Shown here one piece after another: positions 27,595-36,486 of a DNA stretch of 64,000 nt (its first letter is position 1; every line of letters starts with the position of its first letter). The notes beneath the pieces are model-generated. The model saw only the letters and a program-made list of their open reading frames with translations, was not told the origin of the DNA and did not search any database. Origin of the DNA: Methanosarcina sp. (GTDB taxonomy: Archaea > Halobacteriota > Methanosarcinia > Methanosarcinales > Methanosarcinaceae); contig NZ_JAQUVZ010000013.1 in assembly GCF_028693135.1 (NCBI RefSeq), positions 1 to 64,000 of the forward strand, given 5' to 3'. Made by a program: the position numbers and the translations under genes.

Positions 27595-28827
27595 ATGAGA
27601 AACTCAACCTACCTGAAGATGGCCCTGAACATGCTTCTCCACAGCAAACTAAGAAGCTGGTTGACCATTATCGGGATAGTTATAGGAGTTGGGTCTGTAA
27701 TTGGCATTGTCTCTTTAGGGGATGCTATGCAGGCAAGTGTGCAGAGCAGCCTATCTGATCTGGATCTGACAAAAATAACCATAAGTCCGGGCTATACTCA
27801 AGCCTCCTCCAACATGCATGGACCTCCTGGAATGAGGGAGAGTGGTGCATCAACAGATTCGGAACTAACGAAGGACGATATTGCGGCACTCCGAGGATTG
27901 GATAGCATACAATATATATCCGGCGAGATTTCCGGCAGTGAAAAGGTAAAATACGCAGGACAAACTGCAACTCTTTCAATCACTGGTGTGGACCCCCAGG
28001 TGTGGAAGTACATGACAACGCTGAAGACGCAATCCGGAAGATTGCTCGAGCCAGCTGACAAGTATGTAGCAGTCATTGGGAGCAGCATTGCCAGCGAAAC
28101 TTATGACCATGACATTGGAGTCAATCAGGTAATAACAATAAACAACAAATCCGTGCGTGTTGTGGGAGTCCTGGAAGAAAAAGGAGAGGGGGATGACTCA
28201 AAGATTTACATGCCAATCGATGGAGCATTAAATCTGATTACAGATGCAAAAAAAGATGTTTATGATACTATCACGGTAAAAGCCAGGAGTGAAGATCTGG
28301 TGGACTCACTTATGGATGATATCGTAAAGAAGCTCATGGTCTCAAGACACATTATCCAGGAAGATGACAGGGACTTTTCCGTGACAGCCTCAAAGTCCAT
28401 GGCTGAATCTGTTACCGAAATGCTGAGTTCGATGACCCTCTTCCTTGGAGCGATTGCAGCCGTGTCTCTGCTGGTAGGATCTGTGGGCATTGCTAACACT
28501 ATGTTTACCTCGGTCCTGGAAAAAACAAAAGAGATAGGGACTATGAAAGCCATTGGGGCGAAAAATAGGGATATCCTTATGATTTTCCTCTTTAATTCCG
28601 CAATGGTAGGCTTTGTTGGTGGTATCCTTGGAATTATGCTGGGATGGATTGTTTCATATGGCCTCCAATCTATGATGGGAGGCGATATGACAGCAGGAGG
28701 CGGAGTAAGCATTTCTCTGATGATTGAAGGACTCACCCTTGCAATTATTATAGGAGTAATCTCAGGAGTGGTCCCTGCGTACAGGGCTTCGAAATTAAAG
28801 CCAGTAGATGCATTAAGGTACGAATAA
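27595..28827 (+). CDS. MacB-like ABC transporter permease
   Basis: A 410-residue permease of the MacB/FtsX type. One transmembrane helix near residues 18-42 is followed by a large extracellular MacB_PCD domain (about 45-265). Three more helices follow (about 280-305, 330-355, 370-392), together forming the FtsX domain, and the end PAYRASKLKPVDALRYE is typical. It should act with the ATPase at 25271 as a mechanotransmission-type exporter. The last codons overlap the first copy of a 27-bp direct repeat. Confidence 0.93.
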   Translation: MRNSTYLKMALNMLLHSKLRSWLTIIGIVIGVGSVIGIVSLGDAMQASVQSSLSDLDLTKITISPGYTQASSNMHGPPGMRESGASTDSELTKDDIAALRGLDSIQYISGEISGSEKVKYAGQTATLSITGVDPQVWKYMTTLKTQSGRLLEPADKYVAVIGSSIASETYDHDIGVNQVITINNKSVRVVGVLEEKGEGDDSKIYMPIDGALNLITDAKKDVYDTITVKARSEDLVDSLMDDIVKKLMVSRHIIQEDDRDFSVTASKSMAESVTEMLSSMTLFLGAIAAVSLLVGSVGIANTMFTSVLEKTKEIGTMKAIGAKNRDILMIFLFNSAMVGFVGGILGIMLGWIVSYGLQSMMGGDMTAGGGVSISLMIEGLTLAIIIGVISGVVPAYRASKLKPVDALRYE

Positions 28828-28886
28828 CCGGAAAGAGAGGAACGTAAAATTATGGTAAGAATAACCGGAAAGAGAGGAACGTAAAA
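28823..28886. repeat. 27-bp direct repeat overlapping a stop codon
   Basis: AATAACCGGAAAGAGAGGAA followed by CGTAAAA occurs at 28823-28849 and again, exactly, at 28860-28886. The first copy includes the stop codon of the permease gene, so it is a recent local duplication. Confidence 0.9.
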
Positions 28887-28986
28887 GAAAGGATCAAACC
28901 TTTCTTAATTTCCTGCTTCATTGGAAGAGAGCAGAGTTGGGATAAAATAAATATCTGATATTGTAAAAGAGTTCTAAAACAATATG

Positions 28987-29919
28987 TTAACTGTCAGAAT
29001 AAAGCTCAATTCTCCGGTCTTCAAAAACAGGAATAGCCTTTCGAATCTCTTCTTTTCCTTCAAGGTCAAGGTCACAGACAATCACGCACTCTTTGCTGCC
29101 TGCGTCAGCTTTTACCTCACCCCAGGCATCAATAACCATCGAGTTTCCGAAGTAAGTACAGTCAGGAGCAGAGCCTGTCCTGTTGCAGGCTATGTGAGGG
29201 ATCTGATTTTCGATTGCTCTTGCCTTTGCAAGAGTTTTCCAGTGCTCAGACCGGGGGTTAGGGAAAGCGGCTGTTGTCACAAGCAGGTCAGCCCCCGCAA
29301 GGGAAAGTTTTCTTGCAACCTCGGGAAAGCGGAGCTCGTAGCAGATTTCAAAACCGATTTTCAGACTTTGTTTTTTAAGGGAAATGGGCTCTAGCGAACT
29401 GCCTTTTGAAAAATAACTGTTTTCGGCTTTGAAGGGATGGGTCTTCCGGTAGGTGCCTGCAAGGGTTCCGGACTCAAAACAGAAGCCAAGGTTGTAGTAG
29501 AGAGCAGAACTTTTACTTCCCGTAAGATTCTTACTTCCCGAAATCTCCTTTTCTTTCCCGGAAAAACCCTTTTCTCCTTTCTTAAAAACTTTTTCTCCGC
29601 CAGGTCCCCCCTCATTTTCAATACCGCCTTCTCCATACTCTTCTCTATAGTCTTCTCCACTATCCTTTTGAATAATTGAACCCAGCATAATGCAGTCATT
29701 TGCTTCGGAAAAGCATGCCAGGTTCTCAAGAGTAGGGGACGGGAGGTTTTCTGCTGCATGGCTAAGGTTTTCATAGCAAAAACCTGTGGAAAAGACCTCC
29801 GGAAAAACAATTAACTCGGCTCCTTTCTCAACGGCTTTGAGAGCCATGTAAAGGGCTTTTTCAAGGTTTTCCTGCTTCTTGCAGTGAAGCACGTCCATCT
29901 GGATACAGGCTACTTTCAT
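28987..29919 (-). CDS. Nitrilase-superfamily carbon-nitrogen hydrolase
   Basis: A 310-residue hydrolase of the nitrilase superfamily, which cleaves amide or nitrile bonds. The catalytic triad is E41 (FPEVFSTG), K159 (TYRKTHPF) and C193 (FEICYELRFPE). A second typical segment is ARAIENQIPHIACNRTG. Residues 87-137 form a low-complexity insert rich in Gly, Glu and Lys that ordinary members lack; it would lie between the first and second catalytic strands. The substrate cannot be told from the sequence, but omega-amidase-like activity is possible. It is a single gene, convergent with the ABC operon. Confidence 0.9.
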   Translation of the reverse strand: MKVACIQMDVLHCKKQENLEKALYMALKAVEKGAELIVFPEVFSTGFCYENLSHAAENLPSPTLENLACFSEANDCIMLGSIIQKDSGEDYREEYGEGGIENEGGPGGEKVFKKGEKGFSGKEKEISGSKNLTGSKSSALYYNLGFCFESGTLAGTYRKTHPFKAENSYFSKGSSLEPISLKKQSLKIGFEICYELRFPEVARKLSLAGADLLVTTAAFPNPRSEHWKTLAKARAIENQIPHIACNRTGSAPDCTYFGNSMVIDAWGEVKADAGSKECVIVCDLDLEGKEEIRKAIPVFEDRRIELYSDS

Positions 29920-30005
29920 AATTGGACCAACGTATCTGGCTATTTGAGCTCTGGTTGTAATTCAGATTTGCGGAATGGTTTATCAGGAACGGGAATAAAA
30001 ATTAT

Positions 30006-30632
30006 TTAGGGTAACAGGGTAGTTTGCTTGCTTTTTGCTACCAGCCCTTCGAGGTCCATCCTGTGTTTTATCATCCCTGCAAGCACTTCGTTTGCAAGCC
30101 TGGTTACCTCTTCCCTGTTTTCCCGGAGTTCGTATGCGGGGTCATCTGGAGGCAACTCAATTTTTGTAATGTCGGCTCGGGCTTTTTTCAGGGATGAGTC
30201 AGAGACTTCACAAACCATTCCGGGTTTTTCCATGTATCGGTCAAGGTGCTTCTGGGTGATTCCTGCAAGTTTTAACTCCCTGCGGAAACAGGGCCTTTCA
30301 AACAGCCTGGAAATTACATAAACGCCAACAGGAATCCGGAAGTCCAGATCGATTTTCAGGAGCTGGACCCTGAAAATGAGGTAAATGTCTTCAGAACTGG
30401 AAGGATCTGCCGGACTGGGTTCTCTGCCTTTTTCAGGCAAAGAATAGATTTTGGAAGGGGGAACTTCGGTTTCCTCCAGAAGTTCAAGATCCCTGAGTGC
30501 CCTGAGGTAGCCGGTCAGAACCAACCGGTGTTCTTCTATACCTCCGGCTTTCAGTTCCCGCGAGAGCCCGCTGATTGAGAGCTGTTTGCCGTCAAGTATT
30601 TCCATAACTTTAAGGTTGAGTTTCTCTGCCAT
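30006..30632 (-). CDS. Conserved archaeal winged-helix protein of unknown role
   Basis: A 208-residue soluble protein. The first 65 residues look like a winged helix (MEILDGKQLSISGLSRELKAGG, then LRALRDLELLEETEV). The middle is IPVGVYVISRLFERPCFRRELKLAGITQKHLDRYMEKPG, which may form a second helical domain. No enzyme motif or membrane segment is visible. It lies behind the nitrilase gene on the same strand (about 90 bases upstream of it), so the two may be co-transcribed. The function is not known. Confidence 0.65.
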   Translation of the reverse strand: MAEKLNLKVMEILDGKQLSISGLSRELKAGGIEEHRLVLTGYLRALRDLELLEETEVPPSKIYSLPEKGREPSPADPSSSEDIYLIFRVQLLKIDLDFRIPVGVYVISRLFERPCFRRELKLAGITQKHLDRYMEKPGMVCEVSDSSLKKARADITKIELPPDDPAYELRENREEVTRLANEVLAGMIKHRMDLEGLVAKSKQTTLLP

Positions 30633-31190
30633 TTTCTCTGCCTTTATATCAACATCCGGGTTAATTAATGGTAGTTCAGTCTTCAGGCCTGAAGCCAGAA
30701 AAACATACTCTCCTGCTACAATAAAACATATAATCAGGTCCGCATTTCCGAAAGCTTCCGGAATAAACTGAATTTTTTCCTATCATTAAAAGGCTATGGA
30801 CAGGAAAATTGCAAGGAGTAACACACGATGTAATTATCCTGCATGATATAAAGCTTATGAGAGATTTTGCAAAAGGACCGGTAAATGGAAGAATTTCAGT
30901 AAGAGAATGTAAACGTAAAAGAATCATATAAGTAACATATTAATATTTAGGAGAGTATATTATAGAACCAATTGAATAAAAGTAAAAGGAGTTCAGATTG
31001 AAAAAATGTAGGTAAAAATCTCCTGAAAAACGTATTTAAATATAAAAGTATAGAGATGAACTTCTACAATCCACCAATGCCTGAAAAAACAGAAATTAAA
31101 CTTTTTCCAGCAAAATCGAAGGGCAACGCTTAAAAATGATAATTGCTATTTCAATTAAGTTCAAATTGATGACATCTCAAGGATGCAAAG
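30633..31190. promoter_or_regulatory. Divergent upstream region and pdaD leader
   Basis: About 560 AT-rich bases. A TATA-like ATTTAAATATAAAAG lies near 31033, which would give pdaD a leader of about 130 bases. A small stem AGGAG/CTCCT occurs near 30990-31023. No further gene is supported. Confidence 0.35.
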
Positions 31191-31688
31191 ATGATCACGA
31201 AGTTAATTCCTAGAAAAGTATTCTTTACAAGTGGAGTTGGTACACACCACGAACAACTTGAATCATTTGAGGTTTCACTCCGGGACGCAGGAATTGAAAA
31301 ATATAACCTTGTAACTGTAAGTTCGATCCTGCCTCCAAAATGTGAAATTGTGACAAAGGAAGAAGGTTTGAAAGAACTGAGCCCCGGAGAGGTAGTTTTC
31401 TGTGTGATGTCCAGAATATCTTCCAATGATCCAGGAAGAACGTTAAGTACTTCCGTCGGATGCGCACTTCCCAGGGATATAAGCAAGCACGGCTATATTT
31501 CCGAGTATCATGCTTACGGAGAAAACGCACAGGATGTAGGAGAACATGCCGTAAGACTTGCAGGAAGCATGTACAGCACCTGGGCAAATGAATTACCTCT
31601 AAAAACCTTCAGCTTCCCCAGATCATCACTCGTACACGAAAGCGGAGACTGGATGACTGTAATATCCGCAGCAGTTTTTATTATATAA
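31191..31688 (+). CDS. pdaD: Pyruvoyl-dependent arginine decarboxylase
   Basis: A 165-residue PvlArgDC, which converts arginine to agmatine for polyamine synthesis and works as a self-cleaving trimeric pro-enzyme. The cleavage site is in LVTVSSILPPKCEIV: cutting between S44 and S45 should give a beta chain of about 5 kDa and an alpha chain beginning with a pyruvoyl group. Other family features are RISSNDPGRTLSTSVGCALP and YISEYHAYGENAQDVGEHA. The length is normal. It is followed by a long repeat-rich spacer. Confidence 0.95.
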   Translation: MITKLIPRKVFFTSGVGTHHEQLESFEVSLRDAGIEKYNLVTVSSILPPKCEIVTKEEGLKELSPGEVVFCVMSRISSNDPGRTLSTSVGCALPRDISKHGYISEYHAYGENAQDVGEHAVRLAGSMYSTWANELPLKTFSFPRSSLVHESGDWMTVISAAVFII

Positions 31689-31916
31689 ATTTATTATACA
31701 AATAAAGAGGAATTTCGTACAGGAACTCAAGTAATACTGTTGCTTCATATACATAATCGTATTATTTACAGACAGTACTCATTTACAGATATTACCTATT
31801 TACTAATATTTTCTATTCACAACATCGCCTGTTTATCGATACTGTCCCCCGTACCGCGCACCAGACCGCAATTATCCAGTCCCTGATCATCATTGAAAGC
31901 TATTCAGCCATTATTG

Positions 31917-32078
31917 TCAACTACCCCTGAGCTAAAGAGGCTGTCCGACAATTCAATTTCAGGGCAAAAACATGCAAAAAATAAGGCATATAAAGCCTTT
32001 AAATCGAAAAAGAAGGATTTTGTATATTACTGATAGTAATTGTCGGACAGCCTGTAAAGACTCAGGGGTTTCCTGCTG
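31917..32078 (-). repeat. Right-end hairpin of a TnpB element, split by a second MITE copy
   Basis: Without the MITE the sequence reads CTACCCCTGAGCTAAAG then ACTCAGGGGTTTCC, a perfect 8-bp CCCCTGAG/CTCAGGGG hairpin. It equals the ACTACCCC ... GGGG-TTCC ends near tnpB. The MITE sits in the loop, with TAAAG on both sides as an apparent target duplication. Confidence 0.6.
31938..32053. mobile_element. 116-bp MITE, second copy (inverted)
   Basis: Its ends are AGGCTGTCCGACAATT and the reverse complement, perfect over 16 bases. The interior matches 1892-2004 in inverted orientation. It has no coding capacity. Confidence 0.8.
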
Positions 32079-32086
32079 AGGGTTTA

Positions 32087-32186
32087 TGAATTATCTATAA
32101 ATGATCTATAAACGATCTATAAATTATCTATAAACGATCTATAAATTATCTATAAATGATCTATAAACGATCTATAAACGATCTAT
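32087..32186. repeat. Tandem array of a 12-bp unit
   Basis: About eight copies of a TCTATAAACGA-type 12-mer, alternating with TCTATAAATGA and TCTATAAATTA. It starts ten bases after the split hairpin and has no reading frame of interest. Confidence 0.85.
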
Positions 32187-32406
32187 TACACACCTTTCAC
32201 TTCAACTCATAACTCTTAAACAGGGCAAATCGGTCTTCCTTTGGAGAAGCCTGTAAAGAGTCCTCAGGTGAGATAGTCTGCATATATTGATATTTAATAA
32301 AAAATATATAATCCTTTAACGTTATTTGCGTCTCTTATAGTCTATTGCCGGGTATCTGCAAGACAGGGTATTAGGGTCACAGGCAAACTATCAGTATCTG
32401 CTTATT

Positions 32407-33456
32407 ATGGAGAATGGCATGCATCACAATGTATTTACAAATAACCCAACCGTTCCAATTGATGTGAAAGACAGGTCCGTAAGTGAATTGATGGACGGAA
32501 TGCTCAAGACCGGCTTTCAGGGCAGGAAGCTGGCTGAGTCAGTCCAGGCCTGGCATAACATGCTCAAAGAAGAGAACACAACAGTGCTTATGGGCTTATC
32601 CGGGGCCATGGTCCCTGCCGGAATGCGCAGGGTTCTTTCCTATATGATCCGGGAAAGAATGATTGATTGCCTTGTAAGCACAGGGGCAAACCTGTTCCAT
32701 GACTGTCACGAAGCTCTCGGCAGAAAACACTATGTGGGCTCACATCTGGCTAATGATGAAAAACTCTTTGAACACGGTGTGGACAGGATTTATGACGTCT
32801 TTGCAGTGGAAGAAGAATTCAGGACCGCAGACAACCTGATTGCAGATTTTGCAGAGGAGATCGGAGAAATTACCTGTTCCTCAAGAGAGTTCATGTACCT
32901 TCTTGGAAAGGAACTTGTAAAGAGAGGAGCCGCTGAAGACTCGATAGTTGTAAGCGCATACAGGCACAATATCCCTATTTTTGTACCTGCTCTGTCGGAC
33001 AGTTCCATAGGGATAGGGCTCACCATTGCAAGGAGAAGAGGGCTGAAACTTGAAATCGACCAGATAAAAGACGTTGACGAGATCACACAGATTGTGGAAA
33101 AATCAGGACGTACAGGCGTTGTCTATGTAGGAGGTGGAGTCCCGAAGAATTTCATCCAGCAGACCGAGGTAATAGCTTCGATTCTTGGAATGGATATTGG
33201 CGGGCATGACTATGCAATCCAGTATACTTCCGATTCTCCTCACTGGGGAGGACTCTCAGGATGCACTTTTGACGAAGCAGTTTCATGGGGAAAGATCGCA
33301 CCTCAGGCAAAAAAAGTACAGGTTTTTGTGGATGCTACTATCGCCCTTCCAATTGTTATCCATGCTCTGCGTGAAAAAACACGTGATATGAAGCGTGCAG
33401 CTCCTGTTTTTAACTGGAATGAGCCCGAAGGGCTTGATATCGTTTATAGCGAATGA
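32407..33456 (+). CDS. dys: Deoxyhypusine synthase
   Basis: A 349-residue archaeal deoxyhypusine synthase, which uses NAD and spermidine to modify a lysine of initiation factor aIF5A. Family features are VSTGANLFHDCHEALG for NAD/spermidine binding, SIGIGLTIARRRGL, VYVGGGVPKNFIQQ, and the catalytic lysine K296 in EAVSWGKIAP. The frame opens at ATG 32407, but GGAG inside the first codons is well placed for ATG 32419, which would shorten the product by four residues and begin MHHNVFTNNP. It fits with pdaD upstream, since both act in polyamine-dependent chemistry. Confidence 0.95.
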   Translation: MENGMHHNVFTNNPTVPIDVKDRSVSELMDGMLKTGFQGRKLAESVQAWHNMLKEENTTVLMGLSGAMVPAGMRRVLSYMIRERMIDCLVSTGANLFHDCHEALGRKHYVGSHLANDEKLFEHGVDRIYDVFAVEEEFRTADNLIADFAEEIGEITCSSREFMYLLGKELVKRGAAEDSIVVSAYRHNIPIFVPALSDSSIGIGLTIARRRGLKLEIDQIKDVDEITQIVEKSGRTGVVYVGGGVPKNFIQQTEVIASILGMDIGGHDYAIQYTSDSPHWGGLSGCTFDEAVSWGKIAPQAKKVQVFVDATIALPIVIHALREKTRDMKRAAPVFNWNEPEGLDIVYSE

Positions 33457-33519
33457 TCAAATAACAAATCTTTATTATATTGAAAGCCGATAACATAAGG
33501 CGAGATGGAGAAGACATAA

Positions 33520-34041
33520 ATGGGCAAACGAACTCGAATAATTAACGATCCTTCCTATTTAGTACCATTACTCAGGACTTTTGGATCAAGAACCCATAAA
33601 AAAATATTCGATGCACTTTCTAACAAATGGATGACCAGAACAGAAATCGATGAGTTCATAGGCACAGACTCATCAAAAAACCTTCATATATTGAAAAAGG
33701 CAGGACTCCTTGAAAGTCAGTGGAGAATCCCTGAATCAGGACAAAAACCCTCTAAAGAATACCACAGTTCTTATTCAAAGGTTCAGGTAAACTTTCAGTG
33801 TTCCTTTGAAGACCTCAGTGACATTATTATGCTTACCTTCAAGCCATATGAAGAGGTGAAGGATGCCATGGAGGAACTGGAAAAACTGGTTGAAGAGGGC
33901 AATACATCAATGAGCAACCTTACACGGACTCTTAACAGGAACCCATTTTATATTTGCGCCGTTGCCCGCAGGTCCGAAAGGCTTTCAGTAATGGGGCAGA
34001 GGTTAAAAATAATTGAAGATGTTGAGGAGAATTACGATTGA
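33520..34041 (+). CDS. ArsR-like winged-helix regulator
   Basis: A 173-residue protein with a winged helix in its first 75 residues (LLRTFGSRTHKKIFDALSNKWMTRTEIDEF, then SSKNLHILKKAGLLE). The second half is predicted to be helical. It has no effector motif I can name. GGAG precedes the ATG. Its stop overlaps the start of the next regulator gene by one base (TGATG), so the two are translationally coupled. Confidence 0.8.
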   Translation: MGKRTRIINDPSYLVPLLRTFGSRTHKKIFDALSNKWMTRTEIDEFIGTDSSKNLHILKKAGLLESQWRIPESGQKPSKEYHSSYSKVQVNFQCSFEDLSDIIMLTFKPYEEVKDAMEELEKLVEEGNTSMSNLTRTLNRNPFYICAVARRSERLSVMGQRLKIIEDVEENYD

Positions 34042-34829
34042 TGATTAAGATACTCCAGACAAAGAGTGGAGTCACCAAATTTCAGGTCCTTATTGAGGTT
34101 GCTGCCCATCAGCCCAATGTCAGGCAAAAAGAGATTGCCGGAAAGATAGGAATAACCCCCCAGGCTGTTTCCGAATACATCAAGGAGCTTGTAAATGATG
34201 GGCTTATTATAACAGAGGGCCGCGTCAGGTACAGGATAACAAAAGAAGGCGTAGAGTGGGTCCTTGAAAACGCAGCCGAAATGAAGCGGTATGCCCGCTT
34301 TGTCATGGAGGACATAATCAGCCATGTCTCGACCTGGACAGCCATCACAAAAGAAGAAGTCAAAGAAGGCCAGCAGGTTTACCTGAAAATGGATCATGGG
34401 CTCCTCTATGTAAGCAGCACGGAAATGACAGGTGCATCAGGCACTGCCATATCCGATGCCGCCCTGGGGGACGAGGTGGGAGTAACCAACCTCAGGGGCC
34501 TTATAGACCTGGAAAACGCAACCATCACGGTCTGCAAGGTTCCCAGGGTTGAGCGCGGAGGTTCAAGAAAAGTGGATCTCGAGCGTCTGAAGACGCTGGC
34601 AAACTCAAAACCCTATATAGCAGCAATCGGTGTGGAGTCGTTAATTGCTCTTCGCAAGATCGGCATAAGCCCCAATGTCATGTTCGGGACAAACGAATCC
34701 GTTATCGAGGCTGCATACCACGGACTTTCATCCCTGGTAGTTTCAGTGGATGAACAGGTCGCTGCTCTCCTGAACAGGTTAGAAACCGAGAACCTTGAGT
34801 ACGAACTTGTTGACCTGACAACCGAGTAA
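34041..34829 (+). CDS. Archaeal HTH regulator with C-terminal sensor-like domain
   Basis: A 262-residue protein with a MarR-like winged helix in residues 15-75 (QKEIAGKIGITPQAVSEYIKELVNDGLI, then RVRYRITKEGVEWV). A middle region includes SSTEMTGASGTAISDAALGDEVGV, and a C-terminal alpha/beta domain ends SSLVVSVDEQVAALLNRLETENL. Conserved in methanogens as a predicted regulator; its ligand and targets are unknown. Its ATG overlaps the stop of the ArsR-like gene, so the two may act on the same pathway. Confidence 0.8.
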   Translation: MIKILQTKSGVTKFQVLIEVAAHQPNVRQKEIAGKIGITPQAVSEYIKELVNDGLIITEGRVRYRITKEGVEWVLENAAEMKRYARFVMEDIISHVSTWTAITKEEVKEGQQVYLKMDHGLLYVSSTEMTGASGTAISDAALGDEVGVTNLRGLIDLENATITVCKVPRVERGGSRKVDLERLKTLANSKPYIAAIGVESLIALRKIGISPNVMFGTNESVIEAAYHGLSSLVVSVDEQVAALLNRLETENLEYELVDLTTE

Positions 34830-35241
34830 CTTTCCTGAAATTTAGCTTCCGGTTCGAGGCATTCCTTACTCACAGGTTTGGAATTCGAACCTTTTGTTTT
34901 TCCATAACTAGTGCTTCGATTCCCAAATAAATCCATTATTTGGTGAGGGATTTGTTGATCACGAGATGGATTTTGAATTTTAGGTTTATGGATGTAATCT
35001 GGAATCGATACACTAGTGTCGCGTCAATCCTCAATGATTGAAAGATTCTGAATAATTGCAATCGAGTTTATAAGACATTTTACTGCTGATGCGACACTAG
35101 TATCGGTTTTTTTGTTATTCAGGTTAACTGTAATTTTTCAGGTTTAACTGCAATAACCATCTATAATTATGCTGCACACTTTTATTTTAATACCTTAATA
35201 TATTAATACTACAGAACCATCTGATAATATGGTGTTTTTCC
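34830..35241. other. Spacer containing a small inverted-repeat element
   Basis: About 410 bases. The only structure is the 90-bp element at 35012-35101. A TATA-like ATTTTAATACC near 35185 may serve the phosphoesterase gene. Confidence 0.35.
35012..35101. mobile_element. 90-bp MITE-like element
   Basis: The ends are ACTAGTGTCGCGTCA and, inverted, ACTAGTGTCGCATCA, 14 of 15 bases matching. The interior is AT-rich and non-coding. It is unrelated to the other MITE pair. No clear target duplication is seen. Confidence 0.6.
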
Positions 35242-35790
35242 ATGAAACTGATCGTACTTTCCGATACCCATCTTAAAACAGGAGAAATCCCCCCGAAACT
35301 TCAAAGCATTCTCGAAGACTGTGACCTGATTGTCCATGCAGGGGACTTCAGTACTGTAGAAGCTTATAAGGCATTCAATGCCAGCGGCAAGCTAAAAGCC
35401 GTTTCCGGAAATGACGATACCTTCGAGCTCAGGAAGCTCCTTCCCGAAAGGCTAAAATTTGAAGTTGAAGGAGTGAAAATCGGGGTGATACATGAAGGAG
35501 GGCTTTCAGTAATGGATACAACTGCCCAGGGTTACCTCGCAAAAGAAATGGGAGTAGATGTCCTGATTTTCGGGCACCTTCACCGCCCTTTGATTGAACA
35601 GAAAGATGTTATGCTTGTCTGTCCGGGTTCTCCGACAAAACCCAGGATGTCAAATCCAAGTGTTGTGGAACTAATAATTGAAAAAGGAAGTATTAAAGGC
35701 AGGATACTTACTCTTGAAGGAGATAGTTGTGAGTATATCAAATTCCGGGATACCCTGAAAAAACAAAAACAGGAAGAGAATCAAAAATAA
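35242..35790 (+). CDS. YfcE/MJ0936-type phosphodiesterase
   Basis: A 182-residue calcineurin-like metallophosphoesterase of the YfcE/MJ0936 group. The metal ligands are visible in order: LSDTHL, HAGDFS, SGNDD, VIHEGG (where the usual form is H-G), and IFGHLHRP. Relatives hydrolyse phosphodiester bonds in vitro with Mn or Ni; the natural substrate is uncertain. The length is normal for the group. It is monocistronic. Confidence 0.9.
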   Translation: MKLIVLSDTHLKTGEIPPKLQSILEDCDLIVHAGDFSTVEAYKAFNASGKLKAVSGNDDTFELRKLLPERLKFEVEGVKIGVIHEGGLSVMDTTAQGYLAKEMGVDVLIFGHLHRPLIEQKDVMLVCPGSPTKPRMSNPSVVELIIEKGSIKGRILTLEGDSCEYIKFRDTLKKQKQEENQK

Positions 35791-35935
35791 AAGGAGCCTG
35801 AGTGCCTGAAACCGACTCACAAATCCTGAAAAAGTTATAAACAGGAACCTGCCAGGGGTTTTATTGCCAGAATTCAGGCAAATGCCTCGCTAAGCGAGGT
35901 CTCTGGAACTATGTATTTGGCAAATCCCCGTCAGT

Positions 35936-36157
35936 TCACGTAGTCTCCAGTTTGAACATTACACCTGTTCCCTGAAGGCTCAGGTAGACTTTGTCTCCAA
36001 ACTCGAGAATCTTCTCGACACCAACATTGCTGTTCCAGTTATATATAAAATCGTAACTGCCTTGCATGGGTTCGAAACCCAGAGACAAAAGCCTCCGGTT
36101 GACTTCAGACGGGCGAACTCCTTCACTACTGAACCAGACCACAAGATAGGTTTTCAC
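35936..36157 (-). CDS. Small conserved-looking protein of unknown function
   Basis: A 73-residue soluble protein, MKTYLVVWFSSEGVRPSEV, with a compact alpha/beta-like pattern ending VYLSLQGTGVMFKLE. The start is GTG 36157, preceded by GGATGATC, a partial match to the methanogen ribosome-binding sequence. No membrane segment or motif that I can name. Confidence 0.6.
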   Translation of the reverse strand: MKTYLVVWFSSEGVRPSEVNRRLLSLGFEPMQGSYDFIYNWNSNVGVEKILEFGDKVYLSLQGTGVMFKLETT

Positions 36158-36360
36158 AGGATCATCCCATATACCAATTAATTAACTTATTTTAGCGTTG
36201 ACTCTTATTCAATTACTCATTGCTCATTTTATATCATGTTTCGTTTATTTATCTATATTTTGCCTCTTATTGCCCGAATTCCAGGAAAAAACGAAAAAAC
36301 GTAGTCAGTGAATGAAAGTTTAGAGTGAACGATCTGGTAAAAAATAAGAAATAAGAACAG

Positions 36361-36435
36361 ACAAAAAGAGAAAAGAAATAAAGAGAACAAACAAAAAGAG
36401 AAAAGAAATAAAGAGAACAAACAAAAAGAGAAATA
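36361..36435. repeat. Tandem array of a 30-bp purine-rich unit
   Basis: Two full and one half copy of a 30-bp unit made of ACAAAAAGAG, AAAAGAAATA and AAGAGAACAA. It lies behind the RPA operon. Confidence 0.85.
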
Positions 36436-36486
36436 ATTAAGAAGCAAAGAGCTTCCTAATTTGATTACGGATACTTTTTACAATTA

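Noticed and set aside
32087-32186. CRISPR-like array
   Set aside because: Units are only 12 bases and contiguous, with no spacers and no cas genes in the window.
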